A DNA stretch of 64,000 nt from Lingula anatina (Eukaryota; Brachiopoda; Lingulata; Lingulida; Lingulidae). The notes beneath the pieces were generated by a model. That model did not search any database. It was not told the origin of the DNA and saw nothing but the letters and a program-made list of their open reading frames with translations. The position numbers and the translations under genes are program-made. The stretch lies in assembly GCF_001039355.2 (NCBI RefSeq), contig NW_019775613.1:124001-188000 (forward strand), given 5' to 3'. Each line of letters opens with the position of its first letter. Positions within the stretch are counted from its first letter, which is position 1. Below are positions 44,501 through 53,779 of this stretch, piece after piece.

Positions 44501-47500
44501 CATAACAAAGAATGTCTTTGTTGAAAAGACTACTTTAGATAAAATACTGACTTTCAGTAACCAATATCTGAAAGGATTGCATATTATTTGATATAATTAT
44601 TGGCATTTCATCATCAGGTGACACAAGCTTGCTAGTTGGCTGGTACAAAGGTTGCATAAGAGGCATCACATTCAACCAGCAACATGTGCGTTACCTTCAG
44701 TCTAACAGCCAACAAGACGGTGTCCATTCATTAAATCACAATCTGAGGACGGGCTGCATTGGTGACGATGTCTGCCAACCAAATCGTTGTCCTGCTAACT
44801 CGTTCTGTCTCGACACATGGAATGCATATCAGTGTCCCTGTCTGGAGGGGTGGGAGGGGATGGGTTGTTCTCTCAGTATTAACGACTGCGTGAACAATTC
44901 ATGCTCGAATGGAGCGACATGCGTAGATGGTCACATGGAGTATACCTGTGTGTGTGCACATGGTTACACAGGGCGATTCTGCGAGCAGGTTATTGAGATG
45001 TGTGACTTCTCTCCTTGTCATGAAAACAATACATTACAGTGCAACTCTGTTTTCCCAGTGGACTACACCTGTGACTGCAAACCAGGCTGGACTGGGAAAA
45101 ACTGCACTTTAAATATAGATGAGTGCATGAGCATGCCATGTTCCCACAATGGGACATGCATGGATCGTGTTAATGGCTATTCATGTGCATGCGACGTGGA
45201 TCATTTTGGGGTTCATTGCGAGAACACCAGGATCTGTGCTTCACAACCGTGTTTTAATGGTGCCAGTTGTTTCAATGGAGAAAATAACACTGACTTTACA
45301 TGCACATGTACTGAGAGATATTTAGGACTCCAGTGTGAGACATACAACTCCTGTTACAACCATCAGTGCCAGAACAATGCCTCCTGTGTTATCAATGGTG
45401 GAGATTACAACTGTACTTGTGCCACAGGTTTCTATGGAAACAGGTGTGAGTTTGTAGATTTCTGTCTATCGTCACCTTGCCAGAATGGGGCCACGTGTAG
45501 CAACCAGCCAGATACATTCACCTGTGACTGCACCATCCATTACGAGGGTAGCACTTGCGACACACCCATCGATAAATGTGAAACCAATCCTTGTTTGAAT
45601 GGTGGGAGCTGTTGGTTTGATATGAGCAATCCAGAGCAAAACTTCACTTGCCAGTGTTTACCAGGTTACACTGGGTCATTATGTGACCTTGACATTGATG
45701 AATGTAGGTCAAACCCCTGTCAGAATGGTGCTACTTGTATTGAAAGCACTCAGTTACCCAGGGATCAGTTCTTTTCTGGATTCAGCTGCAGTTGTGCCAG
45801 TGGTTATTATGGAGAACTGTGTCAGTTAGAAGTGAATGAGTGTGGCAGTAATCCATGCCTGAACTCTGGAACTTGCGTGGATCAGATAAATTCTTACAGA
45901 TGTGATTGTGTTCTTGGTTACGAGGGCACGCACTGCGAAATGGACAAAAGAGGCTGTTCGTCTGGACCATGTTTTAATGGCGCCACCTGTCAGGAGGACA
46001 TGGACAAGACATACCAGTGTTTGTGTGCAGTTGGCTACACTGGGCAGCTGTGCCAAACTGACATAGATGACTGCAGAGGACACCTTTGCCAGAATGGTGC
46101 CAGTTGTGTGGACCTAGTCAACAACTACACGTGTAACTGTAGACCAGGCTTTGGAGGGGATTTCTTTTGCTCAGAAAGAATCGACTCCTGTTACAGTCAG
46201 CCATGTTTGAACAACGGCACATGTGCCTATGTGGGCATGTGTGCTTGTCCTGACAACGTACAACTAGAGACATCTATAGTCCAGAATTGTGGTTGGCACG
46301 ATGAGGCATGCCAGGTGGTGGAATGCAGGAGAAATCCAAGCTGTTCCATCCGGGCGAGGTCTTTCCAGTGTGACTGTACCAGCACTGGGTATGAGGGTAA
46401 CTTGTGCCAGTCTGATGTGAATGAGTGTCTGTTCCCAGAGTCCTGCCTTCACAGCAGCCAGTGTACAAACCTAGATGGTGGATATGTATGTAATTGTACA
46501 GGGACTGGATATGAGGGCACGCACTGTGAACTGGATATCAACGAGTGTGACGGTATTCTGACCTGTCTTAATGGAGGTTAGTGAAGAGAAAGTCATGGCT
46601 TTCCCTCTTTATGATTTTAAGTATAATAATGAGTAATATGGTATGTAGCAGACAGTAATTTACAGATTTTGTATTTTGTAGCCTGTTACAGTGGCCACTT
46701 TAAAGTTATATATAAAATGGCTGTCATTGTCATTGAGTTTAGTTTATCCCCCAGTAAACAACATTGAAATTGGTGTGATATCTTTCTTATCATTGTGACT
46801 TGAAAAAAAATTAATGTTAATATCTTATTTTTGCAAGGAACCTGCCAGAACCGACCAGGGTCCAGTTGGTGTGTTTGCACCCCGGGTTACACGGGGCTCA
46901 CCTGTGGTCAGGACATAGATGAGTGTGCCAGCACACCCTGTCAACACGGGGCGATCTGTAACAACCAGCTCAATAAGTTTGTTTGTGACTGTTCAGGAAC
47001 TGGGTATCAAGGTTAGTATAGTAGTTGAAACTAGTTTTTGTTTTATAGTCATTTACAAATGTAGGAATGTTTCATTCAGAGTCTGTGACTTTTGATTAAA
47101 CATTTGGTGCATGTGTCAGAACTTGGAACTGAATTTTGTTTTCTACTGAAATTTGCCGTGTTTTGATGAAAACTTCACTTGGATACAGTGCCTTGAATAG
47201 ATGATTAACTTGAAATTGGCTTTGAGCATAAAGAGAAAATAAGCAGTCAAAATCTGTTCAGTGTTTTACACCAGTATTTTCCCTAATGCCCTTAAATCTT
47301 ATTGTAACTTGTATTTGATTTAGGTATCTCTTGTGAGAGTGATATCAATGAATGTGATGAAGCAGGCTTTAGTTCTTGTCGGAATGGTGGCACCTGTGTC
47401 AACAGGCCAGGAAACTTCTCATGCAGCTGTCCAGCACCATATTATGGTAAAGTTGTCATTTTGTTGATTGTAGTAAATAAGTTTTGCTACGTAGTTGGGG

Positions 47501-47707
47501 TTTTTATGTACAGACGCATCATGTTTGTACACATAGCCATCACCTGTTTCTGTCATCACCGACCCTGTCACTGTTCACTTGTAACAGTGATAACACATTA
47601 AGTGGAAAACCATTTGACCTATTGTTTTCAAACTCACAGAACTGATGAATAGTCATCAAATACCATTAGAGATCAAAAATCATTTTTCCAAAAGTAATAC
47701 TTTTTTT

Positions 47708-47738
<31 letters not shown>

Positions 47739-50700
47739 CTTTTTTTGCAGCATATATGCATTACAGATAACACATAAAGTGGAAAATGGGTGAACTTTTT
47801 GTTGAAGTAATGCATTTTTGTTTGTTTGTGAGAGTAAAATTCTTCAAATATTGACATTTTCAGTATGTGACTGAAATCTCATGGCCCTAAATGTCCAGTT
47901 TACTAGCGCATCATTAAAAATTGGTGGTGATTATGCTAGTCATTTCTAATATTAAAAAACCATAGAAAACTTTTCAAACAAAATATTCAGTTTTAATCAC
48001 CACAGAACTATCAACCTTTTGGTTTATTTAGAATCTTTCAAAGAATTTCAGTAAGCATGTGTTCATTTGTTGATATGAGCTGTCTTTTAACATCAGTGAT
48101 AAATTTTCTATCTTTTATTCTTTAACAAAGTGCCATTTTAATAGAGAATTACCTAGCATAAGACTCTCATTTACACCATTCTTAGAATGTTCTCTGAAAA
48201 CAAATGGAAATTTCAAATATAGCTTGTCACATCCAATTCTTACTTGTAATACCTTGTCTGTGAAATGTTCAGACTTATGGTTGTATGTATTAGTAGAACA
48301 AACAGATAGTTTGTAGCTCTTAGCTAATACTTTTTCCATGTTTTTTGGAGCCAGTAAAGTTATATTTTCAAAAGGTCTTTCCTGTAGTGGGAAAATGTCT
48401 TCCTTTTTAAATGTAAATAGTCTTTTAAATTGAGAATCAACATCCCAAATTTGGATGGCATTCTCCTTGTAAAAACATATATCCAGAAAAGGCCATTTCC
48501 ATTGCACATTTGGTATGATTTCTGAAGAATTCTTGAAAAATTTCCAACGCACCTTTTGTGAGACCACCAAAACATAGTCGGGGCTAAGAGCAGAAACGGC
48601 TGCCTTTAGTTTCCTTCTGTCTGCATCATTCATGAGCAAATCTACGTCGTCATCCCATGGAATGAAGCCATGGTGCCTGTAGGCGCCCAGGAGAGTCCCC
48701 CCATACATCATATATGATAAATTTGCTTTTTCAAGAGCATTGGTGAAAACTGAGAGTAAATGCATCATAATGCCCATATCCTTGGAGTTCATCCTAGGCT
48801 TAAAGTTTGAAATTATTTTTGATTCTGCAGTGATTTTCGTAACATTTCTAAGAATGTGTTCTGTTTTGGGAGAAGTTGAATTTTTAGCATTTAATGTACG
48901 AACAGCAGGATTATGCGCACTTGAGTTGGTTGCTGCTTTGATAGGTACGTTATGAGATCCAGTAAGTTGCTGTCCCATCCACCACAAAAAGCAACCCATG
49001 AAATCCACAGTTAAGAGGGCTATAATGACTCCTACAATTTTCTTCATTTATCTCCTGAAAAAAAAGAAAAAATTGTCATTATAACTGTTACTCATAACAT
49101 TTCACATCCACTTCATATCCACGTGGCACATCTTGTTATGTACCTTTACATATACATATGAGATGAATGTCCTAAGCTTATATAATTTTGTACGCTTAAT
49201 TTTAAGCGTGGGCTCGAAATAGGACATTACGTTTTAGACTTACTTAGTGGATAACGCAATTCAAAATTCCACGGTTCGTGTCAGATTTACATAAGGTCGC
49301 GCAAAGAAAACCCAAGTACACATAATGACCAGTTTAATGGTTTATTGGTTGACTCTGTCTAACTACATCATCTACGTGAAATCTCCCAGCTCAAGGCCGT
49401 CTCCCATGGCTCCGTCGAGCTGTCTCCTTCAAGTCTTCTTCAGTCTCCCCGATAATATTTCTAGACGTCTTTTATACCTATTTCTTATCTATAGGTGGAT
49501 TCGGTGCTGCAGTATTTGGCGGTACATATTAATTTTAATTATTCTAATTGCACACGTCCACTGAAGTTACATAACTACAGGTAAGGCCATAAAACGAGTC
49601 GAGTGCACAAGCAATCGACTCTAATCAAATTAATTTACATGTCTGGGAATTATATTTGTGAACACTACACGCCTTCCCTTTTTACCAGAAAAAAAAATAC
49701 ATTTTTTTTTCATTTATCACGTTGGAGACATTCACTCTACATTATATTTACAACATATATACAAAGCTAAGCACGCTAATAAAAGATCATGTTACAGACA
49801 GGCCCGGAGGAAAACCAGAGATAAAACCCTTAAATTCATATCTTTCTTTATCAATTTAGGGAAAAAAATAGCTCTGGAAACCGGGCAATCGAGCGCCTTA
49901 TATTTTAAAGTCTAAAATTGATTTGAGTCTTTTAGTCTATAGTCTTTCAATGGAATCATCGGCAAAACAGCAGGGTCCACCACTCTTGGCTGTAGAGTTA
50001 CTTGGGTTCCAGGGTGCAGGTCTGATAGGTCTAATGGATCGAAGCGCTTAGAATATCATGTAGTTACCTAGCGTCAACGAATAAATCATTTAACTGGTCA
50101 TTATGTGGACTTGGGTTTTCTTTGCGCGACCTTACGTAAATCTGACATGAACCGGGGAATCTTTGGATTGCGTTATCCACTAAGTTAGACAAAAACGTAA
50201 TGTCCTATTTCGAGCCCACGCTTGAATTAAGCGTTCAAAATTATATAAGTTTAGGACATTCATCATAGGCATATGTAAAAGGTTCATTACAATCTGTTGT
50301 TCACCCTTCAGTCTGTAAACCACATTTTCCTTTATTTTAAATTAATTTATTATCTTTGTTTGGTTGAAAGGTATTTTCCTTACTACATGTAAAAACAGTG
50401 TGATTTATTGCTATTCACAAAAGTTACTGTACATTTCATGTTGTTTTATTTGATGTTGGGCAATGCAGAAGGTTGTGAATTTATGTTATTAGTGATAAAA
50501 TATAAACAGTAGATTAGCAACATGACCATACTTTACCTGGAGACAAATGGTGTTCATGAATATTATATTAACTTAAAGATATTATAACAACCGGTTTCAT
50601 TAAGGTTTCTTTTCCACCCACCTAATATCAGCATTGATGGGCATTGACTTGAAAATGTTGATAACCTGACTTACTTCAGAAGTGTAATTTCAAGTGATGC

Positions 50701-52172
50701 CACAGCAACAAAGGACACTGTCAGCCAACCCAAAGACTCCAAAACTTGTATGAGAATTTCTCTCTTTGAAGCTTTCCAGCAGAATAAAGTCTATGTTGTT
50801 GTTTCACTTTAGTGTATCTGGTCATCAGCTAGGTTTGTGTACAGATCGTGTGTCAAGTTACAAGATCAAGGGTTAATCTGGGTGATCTGGGCTATCTATG
50901 GGATGAGAGATAATTCCACGTGTCCCAAATCTACGAGAGATATGAGCCATGGGCAGCAACACACTGCCCATCAGTTTTTTTAATTGAACAATTCTCTGCA
51001 TTTTGAGCAATTTTAGTTTCCCTTTAGTTGAATTATTATGAAATCATTTACCAATTAAAAAAGATAACTTGGGAACACTATTACTTTTTACAGATGTAGT
51101 CATCTGAGTCTGAAGTAGACGAAGTTAATTTGTTTTCCTTTTCTTAATTTTTCAAATGTTGACATTTTGAAGATGTGACTTCAAACTCCCATGCATCTGA
51201 AGCCTTGTACTAGTAACATTTTCTGTATTTCCACATTGAGCAATAGTATTTATAGTTAAATGTTTTTTATGCTTTGAATCATTTGATAATGTTTTTTTTT
51301 TTTTTTTTTTTTTTTTTTTGCATTAGCATGGTTAGTCACATATTGGATTTTCAATGTGTGAATTTGAACTCTCATGGGCCTGAAGTTATATTTTTATTGT
51401 TCATGTTACCTGTTGTGCAGAATTAAAACTTGATGTAATTTTGCTGTAATGTATCAAAATTGACAAAATAACTTTGCATCATTATTTTCTGGTTTTGTCT
51501 GTCCTTTGACAGCTTTAATATGCTGCCTTGTTTATATATCCTTTCCTCTGTACTCCCACTCATTTGCCAAAACTTTTAAAAGTTTATTAAATTAAAAACT
51601 TTCAATATGGAACATTACTATTACTTCAAATTTCATAGTGTCACCTGGAGGGCTTTTTTAGGTGTAATGCAAGTTTTAAACTAGTGTTCTTATAATTTTC
51701 ATGTTGATTGCTTGCAATGAGATTGTTAATTAATTGACGTACATATTTATGTGAATCATTTGCTGTGGAAAAACTAACCAAAGTATTAAATTCAAGTAAA
51801 AAAAAATCAATATATCATTGAAATATACTGCAATTTAGAATTGATGTAATCATAAAGCAGCACACAGAAAGAAAAAAATCTATGATGTGCACCTTTTTCC
51901 ATTTCATTCCAGGAACATATTGTGAACTTGAAAAAGAAACTCCAGTCCAGCTGCCTTCCACAGGGGAGGACCCCTCCCTGGTCATAGTCCTGGTGCCACT
52001 GTTTGTTGCCATCCTCATCATCACGCTGATCTTCATATACGCCCTATGGCGGGTACGACGGATGAGAAAGATGAAGGGAACTTACAACCCAGCCAAGGAG
52101 GAACAACAGAATGGACCGTCCATTCCACTGCAGGATATGTTTGATGAAGACACGGAGGAGAAGTTGATATGA
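26836..52172 (+). CDS. crb: Crumbs apical polarity protein, complete
   Basis: Crumbs organises the apical membrane through PALS1/Stardust, PAR6 and FERM proteins. Exons: 26836-26899, 27203-27310, 27750-27889, 28976-29180, 29590-29796, 30131-30271, 35312-35525, 35911-36173, 36397-36600, 36920-37177, 37513-37635, 38046-38276, 38582-38698, 39338-39451, 39596-39897, 40207-40569, 40711-40891, 41363-41505, 41825-41990, 42297-42447, 42737-42963, 43290-43511, 43870-44091, 44618-46576, 46838-47011, 47324-47446, 51913-52172. Total 6,882 nt, 2,293 residues. Order: signal peptide ([20 protein letters not shown]), about 21 EGF repeats, LamG, EGF, LamG, EGF, LamG, about 18 EGF, one membrane span, short tail with GTYNP and terminal EEKLI. 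This is the Crumbs architecture; the tail separates it from Notch, Eyes shut and other EGF proteins. Two introns hold nested genes. Confidence 0.96.
27203..39730 (+). CDS. crb: Crumbs N-terminal EGF array (exons 2 to mid-15)
   Basis: About 21 consecutive EGF repeats, mostly one or two per exon with phase-1 borders near the end of each repeat. Many begin with the calcium-binding signature D/N-I/V-D/N-E/D-C, for example [21 protein letters not shown] and [10 protein letters not shown], and keep the six-cysteine spacing. Several carry N-glycosylation sequons (NAT, NAS, NCS). The first repeat ([12 protein letters not shown]) directly follows the signal peptide. Confidence 0.9.
27838..28636 (+). 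repeat. 106-bp tandem array duplicating an exon end and its splice donor
   Basis: The unit spans the last part of crumbs exon 3 (AGGCTATACCTGTAGC to GAACAG), the donor GTAATG, and about 48 bp of intron. Equivalent CAG|GT donors occur at 27890, 27996, 28102, 28208, 28314, 28420, 28526 and 28632, a strict 106-bp period. The middle units look identical and the last two have diverged (GTAGTG donor; GGATGGACAGG). Confidence 0.95.
29541..29577. repeat. 37-base T homopolymer before a splice acceptor
   Basis: An uninterrupted T run ends 12 bp before the exon starting at 29590 (acceptor TGTGGTATTTAAG), so it serves as the polypyrimidine tract of crumbs exon 5. Its exact length is uncertain, as with any long homopolymer. 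Confidence 0.85.
30341..30545. repeat. Dispersed repeat, segment A, copy 1
   Basis: Matches 47507-47700 in order: TGTACAGAC, ATAGCC-TCACCT, CAGTGATAACAC, AGTGGAAAAC, TTTCAAAC-TACAGAACTGATGAAT and CCA/TCAAAAGT. It is probably a fragment of a transposable element whose family I cannot name. Confidence 0.75.
31955..33772 (-). CDS. TRIM-NHL protein (RING, B-box, coiled coil, NHL), intronless
   Basis: A single 605-codon open frame nested antisense in a crumbs intron. Residues about 16-60 form a C3HC4 RING ([28 protein letters not shown]), the signature of an E3 ubiquitin ligase. Residues about 114-150 form a B-box 2 ([20 protein letters not shown], then [13 protein letters not shown]). A helical coiled coil runs from about 155 to 270. 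Residues about 355-605 contain NHL-type repeats ([38 protein letters not shown]). It belongs to the TRIM2/3/56/71-like group that is greatly expanded in molluscs and other invertebrates; no one-to-one orthologue is claimed. Lack of introns suggests an old retrocopy. The start is [12 protein letters not shown] at 33772. Confidence 0.93.
   Translation of the reverse strand: MAEALAADIEENILTCSICLGKYEDPHVLPCHHTFCYGCICDHAKRNLTPNRTFLCPICKEQVQFPDGGLTQLKKNFSFCRTKEIKAQERARWTLEEEQVNVAAVAQAIAQMAISCEKHANKELKYYCEDDDTVICGQCIATEHGGHRISAVDTVAKSKREEIKAALDKMMKMDNKFKKALAMGTANETEDSYIMTVTINNIKEQAQSMHKFIDQREETLISEVNSAYNIRKKQKEAKKNILESHHDSLHSACDFAQQLLTNGTNSDIMVHAKSLIERLAMIDKTPVPTPDTPAQISYSPGKISTAGLEAMLGQVMVPSQPSLAGQETNPRSPPYPPVFLEKAKCVHSFSTKLVYDRANDINGLAIDDEQIFVVDNGAESTKIFTDVGGFKYGIKINRVSDIAVSQTGHLYITSWGDKCVKVYSNRGRQVTTMGQDQLEMPLGITLNRQGDVMVCDKRRKSIFTFHADSGQLLNTIPLSMSGSPQNITVNSVNDNIVISDPGWNKHCVHVLSPTGDQLYQYGSGGSGDGQLMSPQGVCTDSYGHIFIADCLNHRIVALSPQGQFIRYIATMVDELKRPTALAMNPIGHLVVAEAEGQIKTFQCFQ
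34660..34915. repeat. Dispersed repeat, segment B
   Basis: Shares TCTCATGGGCCTGAAG, TTACCTGTTGTGCA, GCATCA-AATTGACA, ATTATTTTCTG and GACAGCTTT-TGCTGCCTTG with 51335-51540, same orientation. Shorter matches (around TTTTCA-R-TGTGAC) occur near 31190, 31455, 47845 and 51150. Confidence 0.75.
35525..35910 (+). other. Crumbs intron, no further feature seen
   Basis: AT-rich interval between two EGF exons; no repeat or gene recognised. Confidence 0.6.
38731..38913. mobile_element. 183-bp palindromic MITE
   Basis: It starts ATGTAGATCG and ends CGATCTACAT. The arms match imperfectly (CCAACTC, GATTAACA-GCCTCCTCCTG), so the whole element can fold back on itself. It lies in the crumbs intron after 38698. 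A degenerate relative lies in JIP at 16440-16585, showing that it is a dispersed family. Confidence 0.82.
39731..44750 (+). CDS. crb: Crumbs laminin-G region with intervening EGF repeats
   Basis: Three LamG domains are read: after [11 protein letters not shown] through [15 protein letters not shown] (exons 15-17), after [15 protein letters not shown] through [13 protein letters not shown] (exons 18-21), and after [15 protein letters not shown] through [14 protein letters not shown] (exons 22-24). Each ends with the typical G-C-I/L cysteine motif. One EGF repeat separates adjacent domains ([24 protein letters not shown]). Drosophila Crumbs is usually described with four LamG domains and vertebrate CRB1/2 with three, so this resembles the vertebrate count. 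Confidence 0.85.
40958..41335. repeat. Diverged direct duplication inside a crumbs intron
   Basis: Two ordered copies about 205 bp apart (about 40958-41115 and 41165-41335) share TTCATGA, GGCTG-TCAATG, AGAAATGCAT, ATATTTGATC-CAGCTGG and TGTCTTATAAT-like blocks. Noncoding and well diverged. Confidence 0.6.
41581..41780. repeat. About 101-bp imperfect tandem duplication in a crumbs intron
   Basis: The blocks CATTAGAAGAGGT, ACAACAAATAGAAAAT (ACAGCAAATAGAAAAT), ACGTTTTTGACTCAA/ACATTTTTTGTCTCAA and ATGGATAATTAA-like recur at an offset of about 101 bp. Confidence 0.65.
44618..46576 (+). CDS. crb: Crumbs giant EGF exon
   Basis: One 1,959-nt exon holds the end of LamG3 and about 15 EGF repeats without an intron, in contrast to the one-or-two-repeats-per-exon layout upstream. 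Repeats run from [14 protein letters not shown] to [15 protein letters not shown]. One module around residues [16 protein letters not shown] to [12 protein letters not shown] departs from regular EGF spacing, with two partial repeats run together. Many sequons (NNSC, NNTL, NCTL, NNAS) suggest heavy glycosylation. Confidence 0.93.
47507..47700. repeat. Dispersed repeat, segment A, copy 2
   Basis: Second copy of the repeat at 30341-30545, lying in the other gene-bearing crumbs intron. It is followed near 47830-47900 by the segment-B motif (TTGACATTTTCAGTATGTGAC), so A and B belong to one longer repeat. Confidence 0.75.
47708..47738. repeat. (TG)n followed by a 17-base G run
   Basis: About seven TG units run into an uninterrupted G tract at 47722-47738. 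Long G runs are prone to sequencing error, so the length is approximate. Confidence 0.85.
48115..49047 (-). CDS. LicD/fukutin-type phosphotransferase-like protein, intronless
   Basis: A 310-codon open frame antisense within a crumbs intron. It begins with a hydrophobic signal anchor ([20 protein letters not shown]), implying a type II Golgi protein. The LicD core is clear around residues 100-150: [20 protein letters not shown] followed by DDDVD, the nucleotidyltransferase-fold signature with metal-binding aspartates, and later WPFLDICFY. LicD and fukutin-family enzymes transfer phosphocholine or ribitol/sugar phosphates to glycans. Invertebrate genomes carry many short LicD members of unknown substrate, so the acceptor is not assigned. 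Absence of introns suggests retroposition. The start is the ATG at 49047. Confidence 0.88.
   Translation of the reverse strand: MKKIVGVIIALLTVDFMGCFLWWMGQQLTGSHNVPIKAATNSSAHNPAVRTLNAKNSTSPKTEHILRNVTKITAESKIISNFKPRMNSKDMGIMMHLLSVFTNALEKANLSYMMYGGTLLGAYRHHGFIPWDDDVDLLMNDADRRKLKAAVSALSPDYVLVVSQKVRWKFFKNSSEIIPNVQWKWPFLDICFYKENAIQIWDVDSQFKRLFTFKKEDIFPLQERPFENITLLAPKNMEKVLAKSYKLSVCSTNTYNHKSEHFTDKVLQVRIGCDKLYLKFPFVFREHSKNGVNESLMLGNSLLKWHFVKE
49135..50295. mobile_element. 1.16-kb element with about 240-bp imperfect terminal inverted repeats
   Basis: The left arm (about 49135-49375) is inverted at about 50055-50295. Matching blocks include GATGAATGTCCTAA, CTTATATAATTTTG, GCGTGGGCTCGAAATAGGAC, GGATAACGCAATNCAAA, AAGGTCGCGCAAAGAAAACC, ACATAATGACCAGTT and TAACTACAT. 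The 680-bp centre has no transposase frame. It may be a non-autonomous foldback-type transposon, or two inverted copies of a longer repeat. It lies just upstream (93 bp) of the LicD-like start codon. Confidence 0.85.
51335..51540. repeat. Dispersed repeat, segment B, second long copy
   Basis: Counterpart of 34660-34915. It directly follows a 27-base T run (about 51293-51319) and a further segment-B fragment at 51145-51245. Confidence 0.72.
51913..52172 (+). CDS. crb: Crumbs membrane span and cytoplasmic tail exon
   Basis: The last exon completes the final EGF (GTYCELE), then encodes a juxtamembrane linker, the hydrophobic span [20 protein letters not shown], a basic stop-transfer stretch (RVRRMRKMK), the FERM-binding core GTYNPAKEE and the terminal EEKLI. 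In fly and human Crumbs the PDZ ligand is ERLI. Here R is replaced by K, a conservative change that should keep PALS1 binding, though this is inference. Confidence 0.95.
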
Positions 52173-53670
52173 CAACCTGAAGTATGGTAGTGACTCAATC
52201 TTTTAAAGAGGGATTAATTATCAGTCTTAAAGATACATAATCTTAGCATTATTGAAAATGTTTCTTTATAGAATTTTTGGTGCTTTTATTGTATGGAAGA
52301 GAACTACAGAGTAGCCTGCTATTCCGTTTTGTAGCTGCCTCACAAATCTAAGAATTAATGCCTTAAATAAAATTGCAGTATCTATTAAATTCATAATTTT
52401 ACCTGCTTGAAAAGATCGAGTCATTATCAAAGACTCAGAGAGGGCTGAAAAATGGGCATTGTTCTGCCCCATTATTCATTCAGATGCCTGATAATGAGAT
52501 GGCAATACTCCTCATTGTATTGGTCTAGATGTTTGTATGACAGTGCAAACTACAGAGGTCCCTTACACTGGTACAAGTTGTGCACCTACAATCATCTGGA
52601 GGAATATCAAGCATGCCTTTTGTTAATGATGTAGTTAAAGGTTTTGATGTATAGATAAGAGGACAGTCATAGCTCACTGCTGAGACAAGAAAAGGTGGTA
52701 ATAATCTTAATATTGTTACACCACCAGTAGACCAAGCTTAAATGAGGGACCATTTTTCATTTCTATCGACTCGAGATCCGATTTTTTTTTCTTTCTTTTT
52801 GTATCATATTGAAATATGCTGCCTGCCATGAACATTTCCATTTCCATACCGAATTAATGCACTTTTCCGTCCAAAATTTTACTTTTAGCCGAAACTTGGC
52901 TATGAAAATGTTGGCTGTACAATCCTTTTTAAAAGTTTACATAGAAAATTTACAAATATCTTACAATTCTAATACTCCTATCTTTACAAAAGTTCATGCA
53001 TTTTATATAAATATACAGATATATTCTTCTGTAGCCTTCTTATAGTTGATGCAAATGAAAACATTGGAAATATTGAAGGATAATATGATCTGAAAGTATG
53101 TAAGACTGTACTGCTTGAAGTGTTTTGTGTATATCTATTACACTAGGATATGTACAATGTATTTAACATTCCATTTCCCATATCTATCTATTATATTTTA
53201 ACTTATAAAAGTTTTTATAATAACTTTATTATATGCACAGGTAATTTTATTATGTGCACAGGGTAAAGGTTATATCACATTTGACAATGCCAATATGAAC
53301 TCTATTTATCGCTTTATAGAACAATTTTAACTTTATTGTGAGCAACATATTAATTGTGGATTTCAGACCGTCCAGGTAGACTTACTGTTTGTTCATTTTG
53401 ACAATGCAGACTTTTTAAACAAATTTTGTTTTAAAGTTCAGCTTTATGTCAGATTTATATGTAAAACACGTTGGAACAATATTATCAGGTGCTTAGATAC
53501 AACGCAGATTTATTTTGTCTTCTGGCACTATGACAGGCATTTTAGATGAACCTTTTGTGAAAGTTGGTAATATATTTCAGAAAAGATTGAATTTATTTTG
53601 TGGTGCATTTGTAAATTTTTTATTATACTGATGTACATATGATCTTTAATAAAAACCGAAAAACAAACGA
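52173..53670 (+). other. Probable crumbs 3' UTR
   Basis: Noncoding AT-rich sequence after the stop codon. The AATAAA at 53648-53653 is a plausible polyadenylation signal. No other gene is recognised. Confidence 0.5.
53648..53653 (+). terminator. Candidate crumbs polyadenylation signal
   Basis: AATAAA, followed by AT-rich sequence, about 1.5 kb after the crumbs stop and 127 bp before the TTC19 stop on the other strand. It is assigned by position only. Confidence 0.4.
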
Positions 53671-53779
53671 CTAACTTAGGTCAGATATGTACATATACAC
53701 ATTGACATGGTGAATATATCTTCAACAACATATGAAATGCAAAGCAGTCAAATAAATAATTCTAAAAGCTGCAGACTTT

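Larger units (their letters stand above)
47447..51912 (+). other. 4.5-kb crumbs intron carrying a nested gene and mobile elements
   Basis: It contains dispersed-repeat fragments, a TG/G homopolymer tract, the LicD-like gene on the opposite strand, a 1.2-kb inverted-repeat element and a T run. Confidence 0.8.

Noticed and set aside
49325..49915. Open frames within the inverted-repeat element, considered as a transposase
   Set aside because: Frames are under 90 codons, low complexity, and lack catalytic motifs.
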